Source: Dugong dugon
Lineage: Eukaryota > Chordata > Mammalia > Sirenia > Dugongidae
Reading direction: 5' to 3'
DNA length: 64,000 nucleotides
Assembly (NCBI GenBank): GCA_030035585.1
Contig: CM057463.1
Location: 136,494,736-136,558,735, forward strand
The position numbers and the translations under genes were made by a program. Shown here in pieces: positions 43,892 to 54,642 of the stretch (the first letter of the stretch is position 1; each line of letters starts with the position of its first letter). The notes beneath the pieces were generated by a model. It did no database searches. It saw only the letters and a program-made list of their open reading frames with translations, and was not told the origin of the DNA.

Positions 43892-46505
43892 ATATATCTG
43901 AAAACTATAGGTATTCATTGATAACAGTTCTTTTCAACAGCCTATCAAGAGTAGAGAGAATGCCGATATCAGGCCCTGATTTTAACCAGTCATCTTAGCT
44001 CTGGTTCTTCATTTCACATGAGAAAAGTTAGTCCACATTACTTATCAGCAGCCCAATTTCTAGATAACAACCCCTAACCAAAATTCTACTCCTCTTCTTT
44101 CATTTCTGTCCACAAAGATGTTTATTTTGTTTAGGAGTGTGGGTATGTCTTTTTAACTTGGACTTATTTTTTCTGTTGTTTATCATTGTAATGTGTTAAT
44201 AACAAGGGGTGCAAGTGTGGTTCAAAGCATAAATTTGCAATGCCAATGTGAATGAAATTCTTCTGTTATATTGGACATATTTTATATTATTTCCAATTTT
44301 TTTCTCTACTGATTTGAAACGTATGCATTCTAAATTTATGTATCAGTGGTAACTTACATTTCTGGCATGCATGTTTAATTGATGTTTTCTTTTCCTAATA
44401 AATTCTCAAGATAACCATTATTTTTATCCTGTTCCAAGCTATATCATTATCATAGAATTCTATACCAATTAACTACTCTCAAATTAGCTATTACTGTTTT
44501 GTTTTATATGCATTACTCATTTAGATTTACCCATATGTTTCCTGTTTTTTTATTTTCTGCAAGGCATTACATTTGCATCTCAATTTTCTTCTTTACTTAA
44601 GTAAAATTAAATAACTTTATTGGAAAACTAGTTGAAAATATTATGGCGAGGTCTACATTTTATAAAAGCTGATTCAGTAGCTCAAACAGGTTTAAAGGTT
44701 CATTCTTCTCCATCTCTGCTCCTCATGTAGGCTTTCTCTTCTCTGTCGGGTACTCCATTTGTGCTGCAAAGAAGGATTTCCATCGTCCCAGGGTCATTTC
44801 TCCCTCATAGAACCTCAGCAGAAAAGAATCCTACTCTCAGACTACACTCTTATTACACCAATCTGTCCATGTTCTTATTCCTGACCCAATCACTGTGGTA
44901 AAGAAAATAACATGTTCGAAGTGAGATCAGCAGCATTAAAACCCTTTGGCCTGAGAATAGGCATTTGATGTACATATTTAGCTTTATAATAATTTGAAAA
45001 ATTGCAAATCAACTCCCTTATTCTATGTCAGAAAGTAGTTTATGAGAGAAAGCAGGTGAACATGAGTGATGTGCTAATCTGACAATAACATGGCTTTTGG
45101 AATCAAAAGACATGGATTCAAAAGCAAGATCCCTACTAACTAGTTACATAACTAGCAAATTTTTTAAATTAAAACATGCCAAATATTATTTTTCCTGTGT
45201 GTACATTCACTTGGTTAAACAAAACAAGATTCTGCAAAGATATATCTGCATAAAATCTGTGTGTGCATGTGTCTGTATTCACAATGTTTTAACTTTCAAT
45301 TATAATAATTTTTGAAAAATTGTATTTAATAGTAAGATTATACAAGAATATAATAAATATTTCTGGGTGTTGATAAATTTTAGGGAGTACAAGAAGGGAA
45401 TAATTATAAATTAAAAAGAAAGTAATGCATAGAGCAGATCAGCAGCCTTGTGGAGAAAATGTCTAACATACTATAAAATGAAACCTCTATTTGTGAGAAA
45501 AGTGATTTAGCTTTATGAACAGCAGCACCTCAGACAACATAATTAAAAATAAATAAGTTAATTTGAATATGGTTTAGTAGTTCTGATTGACCTTACAGAG
45601 CTTGTGTTGACTATACATCAAGAATCAATTTAGGACCCAGTTTAAAGCAAAGTTTATAATCCTTGTTTAATGGATTTTGATACCTCAGGCAATAGAGTGA
45701 TGTAAAGATGATTAAAATGTGCCCAGTCTCTGGGTAATCAATAAAACGTCTCTCTAAAATAGGTTAGGTTCAAAAGACTCCTTAGCAAGTTTGGCTGAGC
45801 TGTGTCTCTAATAAAATTCTAAATAAATCATCAATCATTCTTTCTGTACCCAGATTCATTAGATATCTCATCTTTCAGCTTGTTAGCTCTGATGCCACCA
45901 TATCAAAGCCAAAGGTCATCCATTAACAACAGGGTACACAAAAATATATATATAAACTTTAGCAGAAGTACAACAAAGCCTTAAGAGAATGATTGGAAAG
46001 TATGCATAATTTCAGATAATAAAAACAACATTCTGCAAAGAACAGTTTTAAAAGGGAGTGTTGACTCAATTATTGAAATTGAGTAAATAAAAAAGAATAA
46101 AAATCTCCATTAGCTACATTATTTAAAAGCCTCTGTTATGATATTGAATTTCCAAGGTTTTTTTTTTTGAAACAACAAAATAGCTAACTTTGGAATTATA
46201 AATTCCCTTTAAGAGTTTATAAGTCATTCATACACACATTTACAGATTATACTTTGAAACTTTCTAAACATTTATATTTTTTCATTAACTTTTTTGTCAC
46301 CATTATAAAAATCATGCTAATATGATTTATATTACAATTTCAGTACATACAGATATAAATAAATTTTAGTTTGCAAGACTGTGTTCTCTATTTTAAAAAT
46401 GTTACTTTCAAGGAAGGTATAGTTCCTATAGCAAAAGAAATTTGGAGTTTTAACTACCACCTTTTGGTGAATTTCCAACTTATAAAGAACATAATAAAAA
46501 TGCAT
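43892..46505. other. AT-rich DNA with only weak repeat traces
   Basis: A MIR-like stretch lies at 45,075-45,205 and an unassigned old repeat may lie at 44,690-44,920 (CCCAATCACTGTGGTAAAG). The remainder shows nothing. The short frames at 45,097-45,315 and 46,332-46,589 have no motif. Confidence 0.5.
45075..45205 (+). mobile_element. Possible MIR relic (plus)
   Basis: GGCTTTTGGAATCAAAAGAC, ATGGATTCAAAAGCAAG and ACTAACTAGTTACATAAC follow the MIR head-to-core order in decayed form. Confidence 0.4.
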
Positions 46506-46509
46506 ACAC

Positions 46510-46905
46510 ATTCTTGTTGTTATTGTTGGGTGCCTTCTAGTCAGTTCCCACTCATATAGAGCCCATGTGACAAAGTAGAACTGCCTCATAGGGTTTTACT
46601 ACCCATACTCTTTATAGAGGAGCACTAGTGGTGCAGTGGCTAAGAGCTATGGCTGCTACCCAAAAGGTCAGGAGTTCAAATCCACCAGCTTCTCCTTGGA
46701 AACTCTACAGGGCAGTTCTACTCTGTCCTGTAGTGTTGCTCTGAGTCAGAATCGACTCGACTCGACAGCAACAGGTTTTTTTTTTTTTTAATCTTTATGA
46801 TAGCAGATCGCCAGCTCTTTCCCCTGTGGAGCCACTGGGTGGGTTTGAACCGCCAACTTTTTGGTTAGCAGCAGAGTGCTTAACCATTGCAGCCACAAGG
46901 GCTTC
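46510..46905 (-). mobile_element. AfroSINE-type SINE, long form (minus), split by another SINE
   Basis: The tail part is 46,510-46,617 (TTGTTGTTATTGTTGGGTGC, CTGCCTCATAGGGTTTTAC). The head part is 46,792-46,905 (GCAGATCGCCAGCTCTTTC, TTTTTGGTTAGCAGCAGAG). A plus-strand SINE occupies the middle. Confidence 0.88.
46618..46791 (+). mobile_element. AfroSINE-type SINE, short form (plus), nested in a minus SINE
   Basis: AGGAGCACTAGTGGTGCAGT starts it and GACTCGACTCGACAGCAACA, with a short GACTC duplication, ends it before a T run. TCTTTATAG at 46,609-46,617 and TCTTTATGA at 46,792-46,800 mark the target duplication. Confidence 0.92.
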
Positions 46906-47080
46906 TTATATATGTTCCAGAAATATACTAATCTTAATACTCACTATATCTCATTGAAATAAGTAACAACTCAATAACTTTTTATACATCCATGACTCTT
47001 CACTTAACAAACTCTTTCTATTGATTCTAATACTAAACACTAAAATAAATTTAGTAGTAAATAATTACTACATTCTTTTT

Positions 47081-47218
47081 CACAGTGGTTAAAAGCTATG
47101 GCTGCTAACCAAAAGGTCGGGAGTTCAAATCCACCAGCCGCTCCTTGTAGGGAACAGGGCAGCTCCACTCTGTCCTATAGGGTCTCTATGAGTCAGAATT
47201 CACTCAACTGCAACCCTT

Positions 47219-47222
<4 letters not shown>
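47081..47222 (+). mobile_element. AfroSINE-type SINE (plus), head shortened
   Basis: It starts at CACAGTGGTTAAAAGC and ends CACTCAACTGCAACCC; the following microsatellite probably grew from the SINE tail. Confidence 0.88.
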
Positions 47223-47249
<27 letters not shown>

Positions 47250-47288
47250 ATATATATATATATATTTGTATATATTTGTATATATGTG
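47218..47288 (+). repeat. (TA)n microsatellite with TTTGTA breaks
   Basis: Tandem TA units of about 70 bases, interrupted by TATATTTGTATATA. It begins directly at the SINE tail. Confidence 0.92.
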
Positions 47289-47504
47289 AATGTGTGTTGC
47301 TACATTTTGATGCAATTTCAGTTATTCTCCTGAAACAGTGTATACTAAATGAATGAACATATGGGCATCTCTTTTGTATCTACTCAAGGTCTATCATGTA
47401 ATAGTTTCCGTAGTTTCTAAAGAGAAATGGAGAAAAATATCTCTTTTTGAACTGCTATAATGACCCTTCTGAATGTTTTACCATTGCTATGTGCATGATA
47501 AATA

Positions 47505-47735
47505 TGTGTTGAGTGCTCACTATAATAAGAACTTCACATGTTTTATAACATTTAATACTCACAACAACCCTGTTTTGGTGGTTATTATCCCAACTTTCAG
47601 ACAATGAAACTGAGGCACAGAGAATTATAAGCAATTTGTCCAAGGAAAAGCAATTAGTCAGTAGTTAAACCTGGACAGACCAACATTAGCGCTTATGGTT
47701 GTTATCACTGCACTGAACTGCCTCATAATATCCAA
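47505..47735 (-). mobile_element. MIR, near full length (minus)
   Basis: Read on the plus strand: ACATTTAATACTCACAACAA, CAATGAAACTGAGGCACAGA, AGCAATTAGTCAGTAGTTAA and CACTGCACTGAACTGCCTC, the reverse order of MIR. Confidence 0.8.
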
Positions 47736-47919
47736 AAAACTACAAAATACACAAAGAAATGAGGCAGAGATAAGCAGATTCTTTATAGCCAACAAGGTTA
47801 CTTGAGCCAGGTAGGGTAGATAGGAATGTCAGCACCTGTGGTCGTCACTCACCGGAGGATGGAAACAGTGTCCTGGTTTGGGTTCTTTCTACTTTTCTGT
47901 CACACATATTGTTTTTCAT

Positions 47920-48104
47920 CGCCACTGAATCAATTCTGACTCAAGGTGATCTCATGTATTACAGAGTTGAACTGCTCCACAGGGTTTTCTTAGTTATAAT
48001 CTTAACAGAAGTAGATCGCTAGACTTTTGTGTCTGTGGGACCGCTAAGTAGGTTTAAAAGTTAGCAGTCAAGCACAAACTGTTTGTGCCAACTAGGCACA
48101 TACT
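47920..48104 (-). mobile_element. AfroSINE-type SINE, long form, old (minus)
   Basis: TCGCCACTGAATCAATTCTG, ACTGCTCCACAGGGTTTTCT, ATAATCTTAACAGAAGTAGA and AGTTAGCAGTCAAGCAC. It is more diverged than most copies here. Confidence 0.8.
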
Positions 48105-48109
48105 CGTTC

Positions 48110-48545
48110 CATTTCCAATGTTTTCAAAGTGTGATAGCTGTTACTTGCCTGCTGGAAAGGCTCTCACAGTGTTTATAGGGAGTGTGTAACTTATCTTTAT
48201 ACTTTTTCAGTTATTAATAAAGGTTTAAACACACCTTTTAAAGAAAGAGGTTTTCATAATAGAAATTTTGGGCTCTTGAACACTTGCCATTGGAGTTTAC
48301 ATGTATATCAGAAAAAGACTTTCTTGTTGAGTACAACTCTCTAATTTCATGAACAAATCACATTAGAAACATCCCCTTAATCACTGGACTATTTTTCAGT
48401 TTTTATTTTCATTCTATTGTTTTATTTTAGAAAAGACCAAAGGATCACTAATATTTTAGAACAAAACAAATTTAAGATTGTGGTAGATATGGGAGATTAG
48501 GTCTGTAATTTTGCCCTTCTCTTTCAAGTATACATTCTTATCCTC
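48110..48545. other. AT-rich DNA, nothing recognised
   Basis: No supported feature. Confidence 0.6.
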
Positions 48546-48547
48546 AC

Positions 48548-48905
48548 CACCCATCTGTCAGTTTGTCGTACTGTGGTGGCTTGCATGTGACGTTGAACTA
48601 TGGCACCAGTATTTCAAATACAATTAGGTTCACCCCATGGTGTACAAGTTTCAGCAGAGCTTCCAGACAAAGACAGGCTAGGAATAAAGGCTTGGTGATC
48701 TACTTTGAAAATTAGCTAATGAAAACCTTATGGATCACAACAGAATATTGTTCAATATAGCTCTGGATGATATCTCTTGTAGGTTGGAAGGCACACAATA
48801 GCACAACAATGTACTCAAACATACTATCATGAAGATGGCACACAATAGAGCAATGTTTTGTTCTGTTATACATGAGGTCACCATGAGTCCGAGTAGATTT
48901 GAGAT
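48548..48905 (+). mobile_element. Short RTE derivative: 5' leader joined to 3' tail (plus)
   Basis: CATCTGTCAGTTTGTCGTAC, GCTTCCAGACAAAGACAGGC, CCTTATGGATCACAACAG and AGGTTGGAAGGCACACAATA form the leader (about 250 bp). CAATGTTTTGTTCTGTTATA and GGTCACCATGAGTCCGAG form the RTE tail (about 80 bp). The whole RTE coding region is missing between them. Confidence 0.75.
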
Positions 48906-48925
48906 TGGCAAAGTCATATTAAGCA

Positions 48926-49118
48926 CTGGGCTGCTAGTGAAAATTCAGTGGTTCAAACCTACCAGCTGCTCCATGGGGGAAGGATGTGGCTGTTTGCTTC
49001 CGTAAAGATTACAGCCTTGAAAACTTTATGGGGCAGTTCTACTCTATCGTATAGGGTTGCTATGAGTCGGAATCAACTGGATGGCACACAACAACACAAC
49101 AACAGTAACAACAAAGCC
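48926..49118 (+). mobile_element. AfroSINE-type SINE, long form (plus)
   Basis: GGCTGCTAGTGAAAATTCAG, GGATGTGGCTGTTTGCTTCC, TAAAGATTACAGCCTTG and GTCGGAATCAACTGGATGGC. It begins 20 bases after the preceding RTE derivative in the same orientation. Confidence 0.88.
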
Positions 49119-49119
49119 T

Positions 49120-49720
49120 TCCTGTCCTGGAGAGGCTGTAAGATTAAAAATTATTTTTCCCGAACTCCTTAGCGGCAAGTTAGTTTCTGTCAATTAGATG
49201 GATTCATATGAGATTTAGAAGGTATAAAAGTCTTCTGCTTGACTATTTTCAGGCAGCAAACACCTATGGAAAGGAAGTTTCCCTGAGCAGTATTCTAGTG
49301 TATAGTATCTAGCTTTAGGAGATCAAGAAGCAAATGCAATGGGAGCTATAGAAGTCTCTTAAGTCTACTCCTTTCTGATAGTGTCAGAAACAGCAGACCC
49401 TCTGGAGGACACTCCTATGGCATCTTGAAGGCATTCTTGGAGACCAAGCCTACAGCCAACTCCTCTAGTCCTTCTAATAATATAAAAAGCACTTAAATAC
49501 TAATATTAAATCCTTTGTTACTTATCTAGTTAGTTCTTTTTTCTGCAACAGAATCCTGATAATATGAAGCAATAACAAATGTTTACATTGTCTGGAAAAT
49601 AAAAATAAATATCAATAAAATAAATAATAATCTTTTATATAAAAATATAAATAAAGTATACATAGTGCTTATTTTCTTTTCCTACTTGTTTCAAAAAAAC
49701 ACAGTATAGATAATTTATCA
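49120..49720. other. Unassigned; possibly an old repeat at 49,180-49,560
   Basis: ATATAAAAAGC and CTGCAACAGAATCCTGATAA hint at an old repeat end, but no family was recognised. The last 120 bases are A/T runs. Confidence 0.3.
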
Positions 49721-49835
49721 ATAGTAAAATTCTTGCCTCCCGTACTGGAGACCCAGGTTTGATTTCTGTCCAAGGCACCTCATGTTCAGCCACCACTGGT
49801 CTGTCAGTGGTGGTTTGAGTGTCGCTATAATGCCA

Positions 49836-50290
49836 ACCTAAGCCATGATATTTTTAATCACCTCATACTCATTCGAAAGCTGGACAATGAATAAGGAAAA
49901 CCAAAGAAGAGCTGATGCATTTGAATTACAGTGTTGGCAAAGAATATTGAGTATACCACGAACTGCCAAAAAGAAGAAACAAATCTGACTTGGAAGAAAT
50001 AGAGCCAGAATGCTCCTCAGAAGCAAGGATGGTGAGACTTCGTCTCACTTACTTTGGACAAGTTATCAGGAGGGACCAGTCTCTTGAAAAGGACATCATG
50101 CTTGGTAAAGTAGAGGGTCAGCAAAAAAGAGGAAGCCCCTCAGCAAGATGGATTGACACAGTGACTGCAAAAATGGGCTAAAGCATAGAATGATTGTCAG
50201 GATGGCACCAGACAGGCCAGTGTTTCATTCAGTTGTATGTAGGATCACTATGTGTCAGAACCAACTCATTGGTACCTAACAGCAACAACA
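49836..50290 (+). mobile_element. RTE LINE 3' end (plus) inside the tRNA-Gly SINE
   Basis: About 455 bp of RTE tail, from CCAACCTAAGCCATGATATT to GGTACCTAACAGCAACAAC. It separates the SINE head from its body, and short TAATGC/ACATGC similarity is present at the two joints. The frame MEEIEPECSSEARMVRLRLT belongs to the RTE C-terminal region. Confidence 0.88.
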
Positions 50291-50487
50291 ACAACATGCT
50301 GAACAGTTTTCTCTGGAACTTCCAGACTAAGACAGACTGGGAAGAAAGGTGTGGTGATCTGTTTCCAAAAATTAGCCAATGAAAATCTTATGGATTACAA
50401 CAGTTCAATCCCAATTGATCATGAGGATGACACAGGACAGGGCAGCCTTTCATTCCATTGTGCATGGTGTTGTCATGAGTTGGGGGC

Positions 50488-51011
50488 TGTCATGGATTGA
50501 ATTTTGTCAACTTGGCTAGGCCATGATATCCAGTATTGTGTGGTGGTCCTCCGTTTTTGTAATTTGATATAATTAGCCTACATTTTGTGATATATTGTAA
50601 ATCCTAACCTCTGTATGTTAATGAGGCAGGATCAGCGTGGGGTGTATCTTGAGTCACACCGCCTTTCAAGAGTAAGTAATTACTCAAGTCTCACCCTTAC
50701 TTAAGTCACAGCCTTACTCAAGTCACACCCTTGTTGAGTCATACATTTTATCTGACAACACATAAAAGAGAGAAGGGAGCAGAGGGATGGGGAAGAGACA
50801 TGCCAAAGCCACATGAAGATCACTCAGGAGTAGAAGCTTAGAAGAGACAAAGACCTTCCTCCAGTGCTGAGAGAGAAAGAAAGCCTTCCCCTAGAGCCAG
50901 CGCTCTGAATTCAGACTTCTAGCCTCATAAACTGTGAGAAAATAAATTTCTGTTTGTTAAAGCCACCCACTTGTGGTATTTCTGTTATCGCAGCACTGGA
51001 TAACTAAGCTA
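50488..51011 (+). mobile_element. Solo LTR fossil, MaLR/ERVL-like (plus)
   Basis: It starts TGTCATGGATTGAATTTTGT and ends with CTGTTATCGCAGCACTGGAT followed by AACTAAGCTA, with AATAAATTTCTGTTTGTTAA near the end, as in mammalian MaLR-type LTRs. GGGGC (50,483-50,487) and GGCGC (51,012-51,016) are the flanking 5-base repeat. It is a lone LTR with no internal part, inserted in the SINE above. Confidence 0.78.
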
Positions 51012-51423
51012 GGCGCCAACTGGACAGAAGCTAAAACAACAATTAGTTTGATAAAAACGACCTTATTTTTAGCATTTCAATAAAAATAGATGTTTAGAAT
51101 TAATTTCTGCAGCTAATTGAACAATCTGAGAAGACTAATTTAAATGGTTGATTTTGTTGATTGGCAGATTTTTTCCATCAAAATATGTAATCTACAAATT
51201 TAGTCTTTTAAAAAAAATCCTTCAACTCAGTAAACATATTTTTGTGTTATACTGGTACTTGTAAAATGACGGATTAATCTTGAAGTACAGTTAAAGTATT
51301 TATGAGACCTAAGAGATCATCACAACAAGATGTTGTTCATATCTAAGATAGATGGTAAATTTACATAGCCACATATTATAACACATTATTAGGTGGGATT
51401 TGGAAATTATCTCTGCTATGGTA

Positions 51424-51738
51424 GTATGTTGTCTTTGTTGTTGTTAGGTGCCGTCATGTCGGTTCCAAATCATAGTGACCCTATGAACCACAGAACGAAA
51501 CACTGCCAGGTCCTGCACCATGCTCAAAATCATTGTTATGCTTGAGCCCATTGTTGCAGCCACTGTGTCAATCCATTTCATTGAGGGTCTTCCTCTTTTT
51601 CACTCACCCAGGACTTTACCAAGCATGATGTCCTTCTCCAGGGACTGATTCCTGCTGCCAACATGTCTTAAGGATGTAAGACGTAGTCTCGCCATCCTTG
51701 TTTCTAAGGAGCATTCTGGTTGTACTTCTTCCAAGACA
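51424..51738 (-). mobile_element. RTE LINE 3' end (minus) with perfect target duplication
   Basis: The 11-base repeat CTGCTATGGTA lies at 51,413-51,423 and 51,739-51,749. The insert reads TTGTTGTTGTTAGGTGCCGT, TTGAGCCCATTGTTGCAGCC and CATGATGTCCTTCTCCAGGG on the plus strand. Well preserved, hence probably one of the younger RTE insertions here. Confidence 0.95.
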
Positions 51739-51939
51739 CTGCTATGGTATAATCTACTCAGATCATTAAATAGCTAAACAATAGAGTGGCAGTAATAATC
51801 GTGGTCCAGTTCTTTAAGAAATCTACTTCTCTAATATGATTTAAATTTTTGTGAGAATACAACGGTGTTTCCCATAAATATTTAGACAAGGATACCTCAT
51901 GTACTGGAATTTACCATTTTTTAAATTTAATCATGTTGT

Positions 51940-52131
51940 TGTCATTAGGTGCCATTTTAGACTCATAGCAACACCATATAACATACTAGAACTACCCCAT
52001 AGGGTTATCAATGCTGTAATCTTTATAGGAGCAGATCACCAGTTCTTTTTCCCACAGATCACTTGGGTCAATTTGAACTGCTAGCCTTTAGGTTAGCAGC
52101 TGAGTGCTTAACCATTGCACCACCAAGTCTC
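51940..52131 (-). mobile_element. AfroSINE-type SINE, long form (minus)
   Basis: TTGTTGTCATTAGGTGCCAT, TACCCCATAGGGTTATCAAT, GCTGTAATCTTTATAGGAGC and GGTTAGCAGCTGAGTGCTTA. TAATCAT occurs on both sides. Confidence 0.9.
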
Positions 52132-52134
52132 CTT

Positions 52135-53268
52135 AAACCTAATCATATAGATAGGTAAATCTAAATTGATTTTTTATTTTTAAAATAAGTGCAGATAAAA
52201 TCTCTTTACATAAACAAGTATTTGTATATTGAAAAAATATTACAATGCCACTAAAGTTTTGAATGCCTTTCAAGTTATTTGCTAAAAATGACAAAGTGAA
52301 CTTTTCTTCAAAATGATTTTTAATGACCCATTAGCAGATAACTTTATTAGGTCCTGATTTAATTATTTTAAAGCCAAATAATTAGAAACCTGATAAAAGA
52401 ATTGTTAACTTTTCATTAGTGCCATTGCATGTCCTTAATATACCAATATTTAAATTTCTGCCTCGTTTTGTATACTGAAAGTTGATACATTTGAGACAAT
52501 ACGGGATAGTAAGACTAAGGATGGGTGAAAATACCATTTAGGAGGATGTGAATTTGAAAGAAAATGCCTTATCCAAGGCACATTTAAATTTTGGAACAAG
52601 TGTATTCTGAAGTTTAGGATGCAAAAGTTAAGTATCTTTTGTGTCTATGAGCTCTACCAAAAGTTCTCAAGTTCCTGAGAGAGAGACTGTCTTTCACATT
52701 GAAGAACATAAGGCTAGAGCTGCCTATGTTAGCTGGGCAAGGAGAGAGAGCAGCAGTTAGAAAGTTGCATCTCTACAATTTGGAGCAACAAGTATGAAGG
52801 CGTTTTCCTCTAGACAAAGTAGACCCTTGAGAGGAAACCAAATTTAAGTCAAATTAAAAATTATTCTGCATAAGATGGCTGCCTAGGGAGCCAAGTTAAT
52901 CTCAGTAGAAATAGGATTTTTTTTTCCTGAAGCAGGACTGAGAGAGATGGATCTCAATTACACTGGCAGAAAGTGAATAACCTGCACTGAAAAGAACATA
53001 TCAATTCTCCCCATGAGAAAGATACAACATTTAAGTATCTTCTGTCTAGAAAGTGAAGGAAATCAGATACAGCAACATTAGTCTTTTTAAGTTTTTGCCA
53101 TTTTCCTTTAATCCACCCTCACTTCCTTGACCATGGAGGAGCTGGAATGCAGAGCAAGTTGCAAGTGAACTGGAACTCAAAAAGCAAAAGAAGGGGACAC
53201 ATCTCATCCTCATTAATCTTAGAGGACTAAAGAATTTTTCAATTGGGTATAAAATGGCCCATAGATCT
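52135..53268. other. No recognised gene or repeat
   Basis: About 1.1 kb of AT-rich, apparently unique DNA. AAGATGGCTGCCTAGG at 52,871-52,886 resembles an L1 start motif, but nothing after it follows an L1. Confidence 0.55.
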
Positions 53269-53271
53269 CAA

Positions 53272-53408
53272 TTAAAAAAAAAAATCCATTGCCATCAAGT
53301 CGATTCTGACTCATAGCGACCCTATAGGACAGGAGCGCCTGGTGGATTCGAGCTGCCGACATTTTGGTTAGCAGCCAAGCTATCAACCACTGTGCCACCA
53401 GGATTTCC
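53272..53408 (-). mobile_element. AfroSINE-type SINE (minus) with internal deletion
   Basis: CCATTGCCATCAAGTCGATT and CATAGCGACCCTATAGGACA run directly into GGAGCGCCTGGTGGATTCGA, so the usual GTAGAACTGCCCCATAGGG block is missing. ATCTCA occurs on both sides. Confidence 0.92.
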
Positions 53409-53409
53409 A

Positions 53410-54000
53410 AATCTCAGACGCTGTTCAATATTTGAGAGAGGTAGTAAGATAGAAGATATCTTGGAGATTCTGTGAAATGGTAGAGAAAGGAGATCTAAAA
53501 AGAGGTGACTGAAATAGTGACATGAGAAAAAGAGAGTTCTTTCCACTTTGTACCCTGTAGATCACAGCCCATTCAATAGCACTCTTACAAAGACATGTCA
53601 CTTTATTATTTATTCCTGTCATGATACTAAATGTGTTATATATGTGCTGATATTTTTCAGACACAATTGTTGATTCCAGAGATGAACCAGATATGAACAC
53701 TGCCACATAGGATATACAGTTTAATAGGGGAGACAAATGACAAAATAAGGAATAATAAAACCTATCACTCACTTGGGGAAGGTACAAAGCTTTTTAAAGT
53801 TATTTAATGGTAGAATTTGCATGCTGTTCTTTGCTTTCAAGTTATAAAGACAAAAAAAGTCCCCAAAATGATATAATCTAAAAATGAGAAATAGTTAATA
53901 TCTAGTCTATAAAAAGAATGCTTGTAAATCAGGGAGAAAAAGAAAGAACACCCATGAGAATAAATATCAGGGCATAAATAAGTAATTTGCATTTGGCAGA
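53410..54000. other. AT-rich DNA; weak old-repeat trace at 53,640-53,765
   Basis: TTCCAGAGATGAACCAGATA and GTTTAATAGGGGAGACAAAT hint at an ancient L2- or MER-like repeat. The minus-strand frames at 53,425-53,787 and 53,837-54,148 have no motif and cross unrelated sequence. Confidence 0.4.
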
Positions 54001-54004
54001 AGAA

Positions 54005-54050
54005 GAAACCCATGCATAGACTTGATGGCAATGGGTTTGGTCTGGGTTTG
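54005..54050 (+). mobile_element. SINE tail fragment (plus)
   Basis: AGACTTGATGGCAATGGGTT followed by TGGTCTGGGTTTGGG is the last 45 bases of an AfroSINE-type tail. Confidence 0.65.
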
Positions 54051-54547
54051 GGTAGAAAAGGAAAAGAAAATACTGTTTTGGATAATTTAAAAAAAAGGAC
54101 AAAGGCTAGAATACAGAGAAGAGGGTAATGCCCAATAGTGTAAGCCATTTTATTTTAATAAATTTTATTTTGGGGAGCAATTTTTAGTTTATAGAAAGAT
54201 TGTACAGAAAGTATAGAGAATTATCATAGACACTCTCAACCCATTGCATACTGTTTTGCTTATTATTAACATACTGCATTTGTGTGATTCATTCGTTACA
54301 ATTGGAGAACCAATACTGATATGTTATTATTAACTAAAGTCTATCATTGCAGTAATGTTCACTTCTTGCGTTGTGCAGTCCTATGGGTTTTGACAAATGC
54401 AAAATGTCAACTGCATACTGTTAAACTATCATACAGAATAATTTCACTGCTCTAAAAATTTCTTGTTCTTCACTTACTCATTCCTCTTCTCCTTCTCCTG
54501 AGTCCCCCGTACCCACTGATATTTTTACTACTGCTAAAATTTTTCAG

Positions 54548-54617
54548 ACCCTATGAGGCACTTCTACTCTGTCCTACGGGGTCACTGTGAGTTGGAATGG
54601 ACTAGCCAGCAAAGAAT
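54548..54617 (+). mobile_element. SINE tail fragment (plus)
   Basis: GACCCTATGAGGCACTTCTA, CTCTGTCCTACGGGGTCACT and GTGAGTTGGAATGGACTAGC, a 5'-truncated AfroSINE-type tail within L1M. Confidence 0.8.
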
Positions 54618-54642
54618 TTGGGGGGGAATTTTATAGTTTTGC

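Larger units (their letters stand above)
49725..51045 (+). mobile_element. tRNA-Gly-headed SINE split by an RTE and by a solo LTR
   Basis: The head (49,725-49,835: AAATTCTTGCCTCCCGTACT, GGAGACCCAGGTTTGATTTC, CAAGGCACC) resembles tRNA-Gly including box B. The body resumes at 50,296 (CTTCCAGACTAAGACAGACT, CCAATGAAAATCTTATGG) and reaches GAGTTGGGGGC at 50,487. After the LTR the tail CGCCAACTGGACAGAAGC continues to about 51,045. The body shares the RTE leader and the tail shares the RTE end, so this is a distinct SINE composed of tRNA head, RTE-like body and RTE-like tail. It is the oldest of the three nested elements here. Confidence 0.8.

Noticed and set aside
47218-47288. Satellite or CRISPR-like array
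   Set aside because: It is a simple TA microsatellite at a SINE tail; there are no spacers or long units. No CRISPR, operon or bacterial features exist in this window.
49725-49800. Candidate tRNA-Gly gene
   Set aside because: Only a diverged head is present, continuous with a SINE body; the sequence cannot form a full conserved cloverleaf as read.
52860-52960. L1 5' end suggested by AAGATGGCTGCCTAGG
   Set aside because: Nothing downstream follows an L1 5' UTR or ORF1.
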